From positions 1,426,001-1,490,000 of the forward strand of contig JAGTXO010000002.1 in assembly GCA_019448385.1 (NCBI GenBank): a stretch of 64,000 nucleotides of DNA. The letters run 5' to 3'. Within the stretch, counting starts at the first letter, position 1, and every line of letters begins with the position of its first letter. The translations under genes were made by a program, and so were the position numbers. This DNA comes from Diacronema lutheri (lineage: Eukaryota > Haptophyta > Pavlovophyceae > Pavlovales > Pavlovaceae). Shown piece by piece: positions 28,735 through 38,721 of this stretch. The notes under the pieces were generated by a model. It had not been told where the DNA came from and searched no databases. It saw nothing but the letters and a program-made list of their open reading frames with translations.

Positions 28735-30095
28735 CTCCTCCCCCCCTTCTTGCTCCCTCCCCCTCTCTCAACCCCCTCCTTCCCTCGCGACTCATTCGCT
28801 AAGTGAGCGCGCCCCTCGAAGGGTTAAATGTACTTGTCTCATGCGCCCGTCGTGGTGGGTTCGAGCAAGCGTCTCGTGTTTATCAATCACATTCAATCAT
28901 CGTCAAGACGCGCGTTGCAACCACCGCACCAGACGTACCCGTTCTCGTCCGGAGCGAGCTTGTCGTTCACGTGCCCGCAATGCGGGCACACAACGCCGTC
29001 GACGTCGGAGTCAGACTCCGTGCCAACGGCACTGTCGGCACCGAGCGAGGCTGGGCGAGGCGGAATCGGCGGAATGAGAGTGGTGTCGCGCGCGGTTAGC
29101 GCCGCGCGCGCCTCCTCGAGCATGCCGCCCTCTTTGTTGCTTTTGGCCTTGCTGGTGCGACCGGTGCGCGATAAGACTAGCGCCCTGAGCGACGCGACCG
29201 GCAGCCCCTGCGAATCGCCGTTTGCCGCCGCGAGCCGCTCCTCAGCCAGGCGCACCGCAACACGGTGCCTGTCCCACATAGTCCGCTCGCAGGCGGCCTT
29301 CTTGGCCCGCTGATCGATCTCGGCAGCGGTCTTGGCTTCCTGCGATGCCGTCCACTCTGCCCCACCGATCACGCAGCCGTCGCGGTTGTGCTTGCGCGCG
29401 CTCTGGCCGCGCGGGTTGGCGTGCGCGGGTCGTGGCACGACTAGCTCTTGTCCGTCTGCAGGTGGTGAACATTCAGCGTGCCCGCTTTGATCGCCGCGCC
29501 GGCCGCGCAGATGTCGTCCCACGTGTACTTGCGCGGTACGTCGCCGTTGTGATCACAGCGAGCTGCACGCCGCGCCTTGCCTCGCTGAGGATCTCGCGGT
29601 CCAACGGCGCCGTGCAGCGCGCACGCGCTGGGGCCGAACTTGCCCGGCCTGCAACAGGCGCCGCGGGCGGGACGGGCACGACGGGCGCGGCAGCTGCGGA
29701 GCCTGCGCTGCCCATTGACCTCGTCCGGAGCGATGCACTGGCACGAGACGTGCTGATGCTCATGAGGCTCTTGCCGCCTCAGCTCTGCGTTTTCAGCTTC
29801 GAGCTGCTTGTTCTTCTCCTCCATCGCCTCGAATGCGAGCACGTACATGCGGGCGGCGGCGGTCGGCGCGTCGCGCCCGCCCGCGCTCAGACCCGGCGCC
29901 GCGGGCTCGGCGGGGAAGGGGACAACGCGGATCTGCACCGTCTTCTTAAGCGACTCCGCAATCGTGCCGCGCCGCCAATACGGCCTCCCTGCGCTCCCTG
30001 AGCGCCGCCCATGCGGCCTCTGCCCAACGACGACATGTTCCCGCGCACGACCTCCAAAACTAGCCGACCTCCAAAACTAACCGAAGCCACCCCCA
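28380..30095 (-). mobile_element. DNA transposon with about 28-bp terminal inverted repeats and TA target duplication
   Basis: The left end 28380-28407 and right end 30067-30095 are inverted copies: both read TGGGGG..GGCTTCGGTTAG then TTTTGGAGGT from outside in, differing only in the G run. TA lies immediately outside each end (28378-28379 and 30096-30097), the target duplication of the Tc1/mariner/pogo superfamily. The inner right end carries a second copy of ACCTCCAAAACTA (30050-30062), and a related CAAAAACTAACCGGAGCC lies inside the left end near 28599-28616. Length is 1716 bp. A dC run lies at 28704-28731. The minus strand codes a protein tail (next entry), but no DDE catalytic core is visible. 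It is therefore probably a non-autonomous derivative. Confidence 0.8.
28893..29938 (-). pseudogene. Transposon-encoded protein (coiled coil to C-terminal zinc ribbon), in two overlapping frames
   Basis: The upstream frame (29938-29441) has a zipper-like helix LAFEAMEEKNKQLEAENAEL and later KYTWDDICAAGAAIKAG. The downstream frame (29522-28893) has CVIGGAEWTASQEAKTAAEI, a SAP-like helix pair LPVASLRALVLSRTGRTSKA and a final CPHCGHVN...WCGGCNARLDDD zinc ribbon. The two overlap by about 80 bases and look like one protein now split by a frame change or by an unplaced intron. Together they resemble the accessory tail of a pogo/Tc5-like transposase rather than its catalytic core. The whole lies inside the inverted repeats 28380-30095. 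Confidence 0.5.
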
Positions 30096-30993
30096 TACTC
30101 GGTTAAGTTCGCCGTGCCTTCATTTTATATTCGAGCAAATTTGTGTCGTTCGAGAGGACCACCTTGTCTGGTGTACAAAGAGTCTCGCGTAAAAGCTGGT
30201 GACCTAGGAGAAAACGAAATAATCAAGGTTTAATTTACAATTAGGGCGCTTTTGCCGACAAAGCGTCGCTGGCTCTCGACGGGCGCCAAGGCTTTGACCG
30301 CGTGCAATTGCCAAACTTTTTGTGCCCTAGACGAGCTGACACCTTGGTGAGGCCGAACTGCTCCGCTCGCTGTCGCTCGCGCTACGCGCGCGCCCTCTCT
30401 TTGCAGAGGCCTGCTGGCACTTACAACCCGCAAACCGCTGAAGCCTTCGCGACGGAAGGCGGCAGGACGTGCGCGCGTGCGGTCTGCTGCGACTTGGCGG
30501 TGTGAGCGCCCACACGGTGACGACTCGGGCAGTGCTGAATCGTACCATCCACAATCTCAGACTGAAGCTTTCAGTATTTAAGACAGATGCACAAGGTGGG
30601 GGAAGGTGGCGTCGCAATAAATTAATTTGCCAGCGAGGGCGTAATCTTTTTCGGCATTATCAACCAGCCTGTCTTGTCAGCGTCAAAATTAGCACTGGTT
30701 GCATCGCGCCGCGCGAGACCGTATCTTATCAAGCTTACTTCCAATCAACCGCATTTGGGCTAAGCCGCTTGTCGTTTGATACGGCAAAAGATGCGCAATA
30801 CTATGGCATCGGCCTTCACGACAAGCAACGTCGCGCTTTTCGAGCCATTCCCGCATGCGTGCGAGACAGTGGCAGCAGTGCGCACAATAGCTCGCGCGCA
30901 ATTTGACCATAGGCCAGACAACGACGCAATTGGCAGGTACAGATGTGCACACAAGCCGAAATCAAGGTAAGGAATAAAAGTATTCAAGTGTTT

Positions 30994-31024
<31 letters not shown>

Positions 31025-32633
31025 GGGGAAGGGGGGGTTTAGGCATTATTCTTTACAGGGGGCGGGATAGACAGAGATTCAAGTCTTCACTGAGGCCGTC
31101 GCGGCCCTCTGAGGGCCGGCTAAGGCGCTTAATGCTGAGATGGACCCCTCCGCTGATAGCGACGCTGATGGCCCTCGACTCCGAGCTATTTGACGGACCT
31201 TTAGAGCTCTGCGCGCTTGCCGCCGTAATTTTGACGACAACGGCTACGACCGCTACGGTGACGAGTCGTAGGCGTCGAATGCCGGCGCAAACGAGCCTAT
31301 GGGTGTTGCCAATCGAAATCGCGGCCGCGGCCGTGGCCGCAAAAAAAGAGAGAGGGGGGAGTGCGACGTTTTTTGAACGCCTGAAGGCGTAGCCATGGTA
31401 CGATTGGTCAACTAACGAGAACAGCTTTTGGAAAGAGAAAAGAGACGAGGTTGGTGGGGAAGGGTGCCGGTTTCCGGGGGAGGGGGGGGGGGGGGGGGGG
31501 GGAGGGGAGGGGGGGGGGGGGGGGGGGGGAGGGAGGAGCTTGGACAGGACCTCAAAAATTGGGAAGCGGGACAACATTGCATCGCAAAGATGCTATGACG
31601 AGCGCCTGTGGCGAGCTGCAGCCCGCATTCGCGCGCGTACGCCAATTACAAGCGCTTTGCGGCCGTGGTCGCCGCGAGTTCGAGTGTGCGTTGACGTTCG
31701 GCCGTGTCGTTGACGCCGCAGCGAGAGAGGATGGGGGAAGGGAAGCGAAAGGGAGAAGGAGGCGTGGCGAGGGGGGTGAAGAGTGGGCGAGCATGGCGAG
31801 GTGTCGAGCAGGCGCCGATGGTGGACGCAAACGGGCGATGCAGATCGTGCGTGCGCGAGTGCAGGCGGGCGCGACAAGCTCGCGCCTGCTGTAACGAGCT
31901 GCACCGCGCGCGGCCACGCGATGTTGCGTGTGCGCCCCTGCGCTCGGCCCCCGGGCTCACAAGCCAACACTTGGTCACGTTTCCTGTCGCGATTGCTCAT
32001 CTTCGCGCAGGGCGTGCCAAACCGGCCTGGTCGCCGTGCGGACCAGCACTCGTTCCTGCAGCAGCGCCTTGGACCCGGCCGGCCCTTCGCGCACCCGCGC
32101 GCCATCTAATCCGAGCGTTTGTCCCGCATGGCTGTGTGCAGGCGTTCGGTCGCGCTGCAGGCGCGGTGGCGCCGCTTGGGCGACGCAGTGCGACGATATT
32201 GGTGGGCAGAGGGGGTGGGGTGGGGGGGGGGGGGGGGGGGGATGGGATGGACCAGTGTGCGCGGCGATTTCAGCATTGGCGCCGCCGTCGGGCGGGCGGC
32301 GCGCTGACTGCGCATCGGATGCGCACTGTGCTCAAGATCGCCGCTCTGTTGAACATGGCGCCGCACAGCAGCCCGCCGATCCGCCCATGCGGCCCTTCAT
32401 GCCGCCGTTGCGCGCGTACGCGCCCTTTGCCAAAACTTACTGACGTTACTTCACAGAGCAGCTTGCCAGGAACATGCTCAACGTTTGGCGGATTGTGTGA
32501 GTCCGACGCACGCTTTGACCAGAAGCGCAGGTCCGTGAACGTGGATGACCTCATGGCAGGGCAATACGGGCAAACCACAATCCGCCGGGTTTAAAACTGG
32601 GAATCCGTCGGCGGCGTCGGCAACGACCAGACC
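30096..32633. other. Gene-poor island, right half
   Basis: No complete gene is supported. 30100-30990 is markedly AT-richer than the rest of the window. A plus frame 30776-30970 (ALFEPFPHACETVAAVRTIA, DNDAIGRYRC) reads like protein and is followed by AAGGTAAGG, a textbook donor unlike this genome's GTGCG type. It may be an exon or fossil of foreign origin. Homopolymer tracts lie at 31007-31028 (dG after a GT repeat), 31482-31529 (dG) and 32222-32241 (dG). Fragments near 31140-31340 (DDNGYDRYGDES, then NRGRGRGRKKR) also look like decayed coding sequence. Confidence 0.5.
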
Positions 32634-34306
32634 ATGGACGAGGCGCTCGGGCTGATCGCGGACGCGGTGAAGAGCGCGCGGGCGCTCAAGCTCGACTCGA
32701 CACTGAGCGTAACCTTGCAGCGCGCCGTCGGCGACAACCAGCTCACATTCGCCGTCCAGGTGCCACCGGGCGGCGCGACCGAGCCTGTCGCGCCCACGCT
32801 CGGCCGCCGGTCGTCTGTGCAGTTTGGGCAGGCTCACGTCGTCGGCGTTGAGCCGAGCGAGGCGCGCGCGCGCGCGATGGCCGGGTCCCCTGGTTTAGGC
32901 GGCCGTAGCAACACGGAGCTCGACGCACTTGCGATCGGCGGGCAGATGGTGGGCGACCGGCGCGTGTCCGGCCTGAGCGAGTCGGGCGCTGCCGACGAGG
33001 TGAACCGGCTGATTGCGGAGATCGAGCGGCTGAAGCGCAAGGCGCTCTCGCGCGGCGTGAACCTGACATCACATCACGAGGACGTGCCCGCGGAGGACGT
33101 GACGCGGCTGCGCGCCGTGTTCGCGCTCGCCGACACGACGGGCGCCGGATACATCAACGTGAATGAGCTGCAGGCCCTCCACCAGCACCTCGGCGAGCCG
33201 CTCACGGACGACGAAGCCCAAGACGCCTTCCGTAGAATTGATGTCAACCAGTCGGGAGACATCAGCTTTGACGACTTCCTCGCGTGGTTCACGCTCGCGC
33301 ACTCGCGCTCGGGCATCCTGTCCAAGAAGGGGCAGGCGTACAACCGGCGCTTCAAGAAGCTCATGGCGCGCATCGAGGGCGCCTTCGACCTCAAGAACCT
33401 GTCGGTCTCGTCCACGGGCCAGGAAGGGACGCTCGAGTACCGCGTCAACTTCCATTACAACGACAACGGCGTGCTCAAGCGCATCTCCCCCTGGCACGAC
33501 ATCCCGCTCTACGCGCAGGCACGTGTGATGTTTGCGCGTTGTAATGGCGCGGCTGCTGCTCGTCAGTGTGGCACGCGCTGATCCGCTCCGCCCTTGCGCC
33601 CCTCCACCCTCGCAGGACGGCAACCTGCACTTCATCTGCGAGGTTCCCAAGTGGTCGCGCAAAAAGTTTGAAATCGCGACGGGCGAGGAGTTCAACCCGA
33701 TCAAGCAGGACACCAAGAACGGCAAGCTGCGCGAATACAATCACGGCGACATGTTGTTTAACTACGGTGCATTCCCACAGACGTGGGAGGTGCGCGCGTG
33801 CGCAATGCGATGCGAGACGGCTCTCGCATCGTCCCTCACTGCAGCGCGCTCTCGCTCACCGCGTGTGCCTCGCGCGCGGTGCGCAGGACCCCAAGCACAA
33901 GACCGACGTGGGCGAGAAGGAGCTGCACAAGGGCGACAACGACCCGATCGACGGTGTCGAGGTCGGCACGCTTCAGCTGCGCTCAGGCTCGGTGACCAAG
34001 GTGAAGGTCCTCGGTGTGCTCGCGATGATCGACGACCACGAGACCGACTGGAAGGTCTTCTGCATCTCCGTCGAGGACCCGTACGCGCCACGCATCAACA
34101 GCATCGACGACCTCGATCGCATCTTCCCAAACATGGTCCCCACCGTGCGCGAGTGGTTCCGCATCTACAAGACCGCGGACGGAAAGCCGGAGAACAAGTT
34201 TGGCTTCGGCGAAAGGGCGCTCGACCGCGAGTTTGCGCTCAACACGATCGACCAGACGCACCAGTTTTGGAAGTCACTCACGCTGTCGGGGCAGAAGACG
34301 GTCTGA
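32634..34306 (+). CDS. Family I inorganic pyrophosphatase with N-terminal EF-hand module, 3 exons
   Basis: Exons 32634-33524, 33616-33789 and 33887-34306 give 494 residues. The C-terminal half is a eukaryotic soluble pyrophosphatase: VNFHYNDNGVLKRISPWHDIPLY, ICEVPKWSRKKFEIATGE, NPIKQDTKNGKLR, YGAFPQTWEDP, GDNDPIDGVEVG (metal signature), GMI/VLAMIDDHETDWKV and WFRIYKTADGKPENKF. The first exon adds about 250 residues, with an EF-hand pair near 160-225. Loop one (DTTGAGYINVNE) is degenerate, and loop two (DVNQSGDISFDD) is nearly canonical with Asp at position 12. Placing the first donor at 33525 gives the same spacing as yeast IPP1 between IPLYA and the VEIP-type motif. The enzyme hydrolyses pyrophosphate. 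Calcium control through the EF-hands is inferred. Tandem duplication or assembly error is unlikely, as the frame is continuous. Confidence 0.88.
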
Positions 34307-34410
34307 GATGAGTCGGGAAAAGGGGCTCGGGCCGATTCAACCCACGGCCCACGCCCGTCGCTGCACGTGCGACGTGCTTGAGAACAACCCATTGTGGGAG
34401 ACACGCGCGC

Positions 34411-35172
34411 TTAAATATGTCGTGTGTGGCGCTCCTTGATGAAAGCACCAGCGACGTTGGGCCGCACGGGGACCGTGTGGAGCGAGAAGGTGAGGGGCGG
34501 CTTGGTCAACAAGCTCGTCTGGTGCGCGTTGCGCGCGCTGCGGGTTGCGCTCGTGGCGGCTGCGCTGCCGGGCTGCGTGTGCGCGTGTACTGTCGCCGAA
34601 GACGACGTGACCGTGGTGTCCACACGATTCGTTGACTTGACGGCGGGCGCGCCGGCGCACCCGGCTGCCGCCTCTGCTTCGACAATGCGGGAGACGCGAG
34701 AGCGCGAGCCGCGGGCGAGGCGCGTCGCCGGCTTTAGGGGTGCGGCTGCAAAAGGCATACTGGCTTGCTGTACACGGCCGTCATCCAGCGAGCTGGCGCG
34801 CCGCACGCGGAAAGGTGGCGCAGGGCGCGCTGGGCCGGAAAGGCTCGCCCTGCGCGGCGCTGGGTTGGCCACGCAGCGCGCGTGCTCCGCACGCGGCGCG
34901 GGCGCTGCGAGAATCCCTGCGAGGCCAGACGAGGCGGCAATCGCAATCAGCGCGTCGCTCGCCTCGTGCCGCGCGTTGGGCATGGCGCTCAACCGCCTGC
35001 TCGTTTGCAGCAAAGCGCGCCGATCCAAGAGGCCGGCGTGCGGGGCCAAGGCGAGCGACGCGCCAGGTACCACGGCTGCCATGCCAACGTCGGCGCCTCG
35101 CGTGCCGAGCGGCTCGTCCGCCATGGCCAAGCGGCGGCGCAGCGCCACGAGCGAGCGGCGATGGCGATCCAC
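34411..35172 (-). CDS. Unrecognised Ala/Arg/Ser-rich protein
   Basis: The 253-codon minus frame runs from MVDRHRRSLVALRRRLAMADEPLG to a stop at 34411. A weakly hydrophobic part (HEASDALIAIAASSGLAGILAAP) and a Ser/Thr/Val-rich end (STNRVDTTVTSSSATVHAH) are the only features. An opposite-strand frame (34424-35329) is also open, so the strand is not certain. The minus strand is preferred because an A/T-rich patch (35187-35215) lies just upstream of its start, as seen upstream of the WSC gene. It could also be non-coding. Confidence 0.35.
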   Translation of the reverse strand: MDRHRRSLVALRRRLAMADEPLGTRGADVGMAAVVPGASLALAPHAGLLDRRALLQTSRRLSAMPNARHEASDALIAIAASSGLAGILAAPAPRAEHARCVANPAPRRASLSGPARPAPPFRVRRASSLDDGRVQQASMPFAAAPLKPATRLARGSRSRVSRIVEAEAAAGCAGAPAVKSTNRVDTTVTSSSATVHAHTQPGSAAATSATRSARNAHQTSLLTKPPLTFSLHTVPVRPNVAGAFIKERHTRHI

Positions 35173-35186
35173 CATGGCACCTTGGA

Positions 35187-35217
35187 ATTTTAAATTTAAA
35201 TACAGTAGTTTTTTCAA
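35187..35217. promoter_or_regulatory. A/T-rich patch with TTTAAATTTAAA palindrome
   Basis: A 12-bp A/T palindrome at 35189-35200 and a T run just beyond stand out in very GC-rich DNA. They lie about 16 bp upstream of the minus-strand start at 35172 and just past the apyrase stop (35244). A promoter element or polyadenylation region is inferred. Confidence 0.35.
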
Positions 35218-35243
35218 TTTTCCCAGGCCATGGACTGGCTCGA

Positions 35244-36752
35244 TCAGGCGCAGGCCACGCCGGCGGCCGGCGCGTACACCGCTTCAAAAACCATCGCGCC
35301 GAGCGGCCAGTTCATGGAAAATCCGTTGAGCTCGGCCACAAACTTGAGCACGCCGACCTGCGAGCCCGGCGGCGGCGAGAGCGGGAAGCCGTACAAGCCG
35401 TGCAGCAGCTCGACCATGTAGGCGCCGAGGAAGCACGGCGAGCGCTCCTGCGCGGTGCCAAGCGGCCGCTGGAAGCGGATAGCGTCCTCGGGCACCGCGC
35501 ACACCGCTCGGCCAAGCTCCTCCAGCTGCGCCAGCGTGAGCGCCTGCTCTGTCGGCACGTCCGTGGCGTTCAGCAGAATGGCTGCGCCCTGCACGCGTGG
35601 CCGCACGCGCGGCGCGCGTGGCGGCCACGTCACGGCGCGCGCGCGGCTGCGCACGTGGCCGCGCGAGGCCGCGCACGCACGCGCGCGCACCTTTGGGAAA
35701 TTGTCGAACAAGTAGAGCGGCCATTGTCCATTCGACGGCATCGTCGGCGGCGCGCGTGCCCCCGCGTGCCTCCGCGCCTCGTACTGCTCGATGAAGGCGC
35801 GGATCGCCGTGCGGCAGCCGTCATAGTCGCCGGTACCTTCGAGCTCGACGCCGTGCGCAGAGGTGGCGCGCGCGCCGCGCGCAAGGCAGCTGCCCATCGC
35901 CGCCTGCGACGGACCCGAGAGCATGTTGGCGAGCGCCTCGTTCATGCCGAGCCCGAGGCGCGAGACGCCGAGCACGTGCGCATGCCCAAAGCGCGCGAGC
36001 GCTACCTCGTGCGGCACGTGCTCGGGCAGCGTCGCAAAGGCGAGCTGCGTGCTTGCACCACCGAGGTCGGTCACGCTCGCCGTGCGCTCGGGATCGCCGC
36101 CGAGCAGTCGGAGCGCCGCGTTGACTGAGAGCCAGTCGTAGAGCGCCTCCTCTTCGCCCGACAGCACGCGCGCGCGCGCGCCCGGCCGCGCGGCGAGGAA
36201 GGGCGAGTCGATGAGGAGCTGCTCAACGGCGGCAAGGACGTCGCGCTGCAGCGCTGGTTCGATCAGCCGCATCCCCGCCGTGGCCATGAAGTGCACCTGC
36301 GTCTCCGCCGGCTGCACGCCCGGCTGCGCGCGCGCAAACTCGAGCAGCGGCAGCAGAGACTGCGCCGCAGCGGCCGCGCCGCCGAGGCGCGCGTGCTTGG
36401 AGACGCCCGGCTTGATGCGCAGGCTTGCGAGCTCCACGATTGTGCCCGCCGGATCGGAAGGCTCCCAGCGGAACACGTACACGCGCGAACCGCTCGAGCC
36501 CGCGTCAATCACGACGCCCGTCGACGCGTTGCTGCCAAAATCCGCGCCGCCGCGCAGGCGGCCTTCCGGTCGGACGGAGACGCGGCGCTGACGTCCGGCC
36601 TGCGTCGTAGCCTGCCGCACACCCGTCTGCTCCACGCTTGCCGCACTCGCCCGTGCCGCCTGCGCCGTACTGCCGAGCAGGCCGAACGCCAGCGCGCCAA
36701 ACACGCGACATGCCATCATCAATTTTGCTTGAGTCAGCGGGGGCGTACTCAT
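35244..36752 (-). CDS. GDA1/CD39 family nucleoside phosphatase (apyrase), 2 exons
   Basis: Exons 36752-35691 and 35588-35244 give 468 residues. All five apyrase conserved regions are visible: VVIDAGSSGSRVYVFRW, MATAGMRL, VLSGEEEALYDWLSVN, TDLGGASTQLAF and the YLFDNF block. The N-terminus has a hydrophobic core (VFGALAFGLLGSTAQA), so the protein should enter the secretory route. ATGs at 36719 and 36716 are alternative starts that leave just the signal peptide. These enzymes cleave NTP or NDP outside the cell or in the Golgi lumen. The intron 35589-35690 is 102 bases and stop-free in frame. Its removal restores NFPK-GAAILLNATDV. The pyrophosphatase gene two genes away is a second phosphate-recycling enzyme, which may be coincidence. 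Confidence 0.9.
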   Translation of the reverse strand: MSTPPLTQAKLMMACRVFGALAFGLLGSTAQAARASAASVEQTGVRQATTQAGRQRRVSVRPEGRLRGGADFGSNASTGVVIDAGSSGSRVYVFRWEPSDPAGTIVELASLRIKPGVSKHARLGGAAAAAQSLLPLLEFARAQPGVQPAETQVHFMATAGMRLIEPALQRDVLAAVEQLLIDSPFLAARPGARARVLSGEEEALYDWLSVNAALRLLGGDPERTASVTDLGGASTQLAFATLPEHVPHEVALARFGHAHVLGVSRLGLGMNEALANMLSGPSQAAMGSCLARGARATSAHGVELEGTGDYDGCRTAIRAFIEQYEARRHAGARAPPTMPSNGQWPLYLFDNFPKVRARACAASRGHVRSRARAVTWPPRAPRVRPRVQGAAILLNATDVPTEQALTLAQLEELGRAVCAVPEDAIRFQRPLGTAQERSPCFLGAYMVELLHGLYGFPLSPPPGSQVGVLKFVAELNGFSMNWPLGAMVFEAVYAPAAGVACA

Positions 36753-36915
36753 ACCGCAGGGCGGACAGATGCCCAGTCAGGCATTCACCCGCACGATGGG
36801 CCCCGCGCGGATCGCTCCGTGGCATCGCTGTCCTCTCCAGCGGCTTGAGCAAGGACCGCCGGATCGGGCGCTCGGCCGCTCGCCAGCTGCGACCCCCTCC
36901 CAAATTGCATCGAGG

Positions 36916-38553
36916 TCACGCATCCACGCGAGCTGCCAACGCCGGCGAGGGCGGCATCGCGCGGTCGGCGCTGTCGGCTTCACTGCGCGCCGCCGCGCCG
37001 CGCGCCGCACCGTCGACTGCCTGCCTGTCGGCCAAGTGGCCACCCTCCGCCTCGCCGACGCGCGCGAGCGAGGCGCGCGCGGTGGGCGCGCCGTCGCTGA
37101 GCGGCCGGAGGCGCGTCTCGCTCGGCACGGCGAGCACAAGCAGCGCGCACGCGCCGAGCATCGCCGCGTAGGCAACGAGCGGCGCACTCGCGCCCACGCC
37201 GAGCAGCGCGGATCCGAGCGGAGCGGCGAGCGCTGTGCCGACGCACGCGCACATGCGCGTGATGCCGGCGGCCGTTGCGCGCACCGGCGTCGGGAAGGAC
37301 TCGGGCGTGAGGGTGTACAGCGTGGCCCACGAGCCGACGACCGCAAAGTAAGAGGCGGACGAGCAGCGCACGAGCGCCGCGTGGGAGCTCGCCGCGGAGA
37401 AGGCGGCGAGCGCCAGCGCGCACCCGATGAGCGTCGCGCTCAGCACGCCGCGCCGGCCGACGCGGTCGATGGCTGCGGTCGCGAGGAGCAGGCCGGGCAC
37501 CTCCGCCGCCGTCATCAACAGGAACGTCTCATACACGTCAAGTCCGCGCACCGACTTGGCCGCAAGGAAGGTGGGCAGCCAAAAGGTAAAGCCGGCGTAT
37601 GCGCAACTGAGCCCGCACCACACGCAGCTCAGCAGCAGCAGCGGACGCGCGTGCGGCGCGCGCAGGAGCGTGCGCAGGAGCTCGCCGAGCGCAGGCGGCG
37701 GCGGCAACGGCGCGAGCGTCAAACGCACCGGAAGCGCGGCCGAGCGGCCGTTCGTCGCGGCAACCGCGCGCAGCACGCGCGCCGCCTCGTCCGCTCTGCC
37801 GCGCAGCAGCAAGAAGCGCGGCGACTCGGCCACCCAGAAGCGCGCGAGCAGCAGAGCGCAGCTGGGCAGCGCCGCGCTCGCGCAGTAGCAGCGCCAGCCG
37901 AGCGTCGGCAGCAGCAGGCGGGCGGTGGCGCCCACGTAGAGCACGCCCGCCACGCCCCACAGCGTTATGAGCATCGTGCTCACCCCGCGCTGCCTCGCCG
38001 GCACGTACTCGACGAACACGACAAAGTCGACGGCGAGCGCGCCGCCAAGGCCCGCGCCGACGAGCACGCGCGCGGCGACGAACGGCCAAAACGCGGGCGC
38101 AGCCGCGCTCGCGAGCCCGGCGAACGCCATCAGGCCCATCGAGCCCAAAAAAACCACGCGCCGGCCGAACACGTCGGACGCCACACCCCAGAGCGGCGCA
38201 GCGACAAGCGTGCCGAGCGCAGAGAGCGCGGGCACGAGCGCGAGTTGCGCGCGCGTGAGGTGCGGCCACAGCCTGGCAAACTCGGGGAGGAGAAAGGTGA
38301 CGAATAGCAGTTCCGCCGTGTCCGCCATGTACCCGAGCCCCGAGATGGCCTGCAAGCGCAGCTGGAAGCGGCCAAAGCCCGCGAGGTCGAGCACCTCGTC
38401 GATTGTCAGTGCGCGCTCACTGGGCGCGCCCGGCAGATCGGCGCGCTCAGACGTGTCCGCGCACGCGTGCAGCAGTGCGTCCCGCGCGCGTCCCTTTCCA
38501 CCGTGGTCAATGGCGCTCGCATCCTCCGCCTCGTCCATCGTGCGCGGTGTCAC
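36916..38553 (-). CDS. MFS transporter, SV2/SVOP/organic-cation-like
   Basis: This single-exon protein of 545 residues has twelve predicted spans. The pre-TM1 text FGRFQLRLQAISGLGYMADTAELLFVTFLLP and the loop GVASDVFGRRVVFLGSMGLM are typical of the SVOP/organic ion branch. Further family marks are VARVLVGAGLGGALAVDFVVFVEYVPARQRG, WVAESPRFLLLRG after TM6, and TPESFPTPVRATAAGI in the C-terminal half. Substrates in this branch include organic cations, nicotinate and sugars; none can be assigned. The C-terminal 60 residues are low complexity. It is tandem with the apyrase on the same strand with a 163-bp gap. Confidence 0.9.
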   Translation of the reverse strand: MTPRTMDEAEDASAIDHGGKGRARDALLHACADTSERADLPGAPSERALTIDEVLDLAGFGRFQLRLQAISGLGYMADTAELLFVTFLLPEFARLWPHLTRAQLALVPALSALGTLVAAPLWGVASDVFGRRVVFLGSMGLMAFAGLASAAAPAFWPFVAARVLVGAGLGGALAVDFVVFVEYVPARQRGVSTMLITLWGVAGVLYVGATARLLLPTLGWRCYCASAALPSCALLLARFWVAESPRFLLLRGRADEAARVLRAVAATNGRSAALPVRLTLAPLPPPPALGELLRTLLRAPHARPLLLLSCVWCGLSCAYAGFTFWLPTFLAAKSVRGLDVYETFLLMTAAEVPGLLLATAAIDRVGRRGVLSATLIGCALALAAFSAASSHAALVRCSSASYFAVVGSWATLYTLTPESFPTPVRATAAGITRMCACVGTALAAPLGSALLGVGASAPLVAYAAMLGACALLVLAVPSETRLRPLSDGAPTARASLARVGEAEGGHLADRQAVDGAARGAAARSEADSADRAMPPSPALAARVDA

Positions 38554-38721
38554 GTCTTGATCGCGGGTCGAGTCGTGCCGCGCGGGGCCGCCATGGGACG
38601 ACTTTCAGTGGCGGGCGGAGGGCAGAAGAAGGACTGTAGGAGGCCGCAGTCGCGGCCGACGACGTCGAAGCAGGCTCCGTGGCCCTCTTTCCCTCCTTTC
38701 CCCCGCGCTCTGCGCTCAGCC

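Noticed and set aside
24406-32633. Retroviral, LTR or capsid-bearing element
   Set aside because: I saw no paired long terminal repeats, reverse transcriptase, integrase or capsid motifs. Only the TA-flanked DNA transposon has clear ends.
33519-33615. A GC-AG intron in the pyrophosphatase gene starting at 33519
   Set aside because: Starting the intron at GT 33525 is standard and gives the same motif spacing as known pyrophosphatases.
34424-35329. A 301-codon plus frame in the weak gene region 34411-35217
   Set aside because: Neither strand shows a known domain. The minus frame was kept at low confidence because of the A/T patch before its start; the plus frame crosses that patch.
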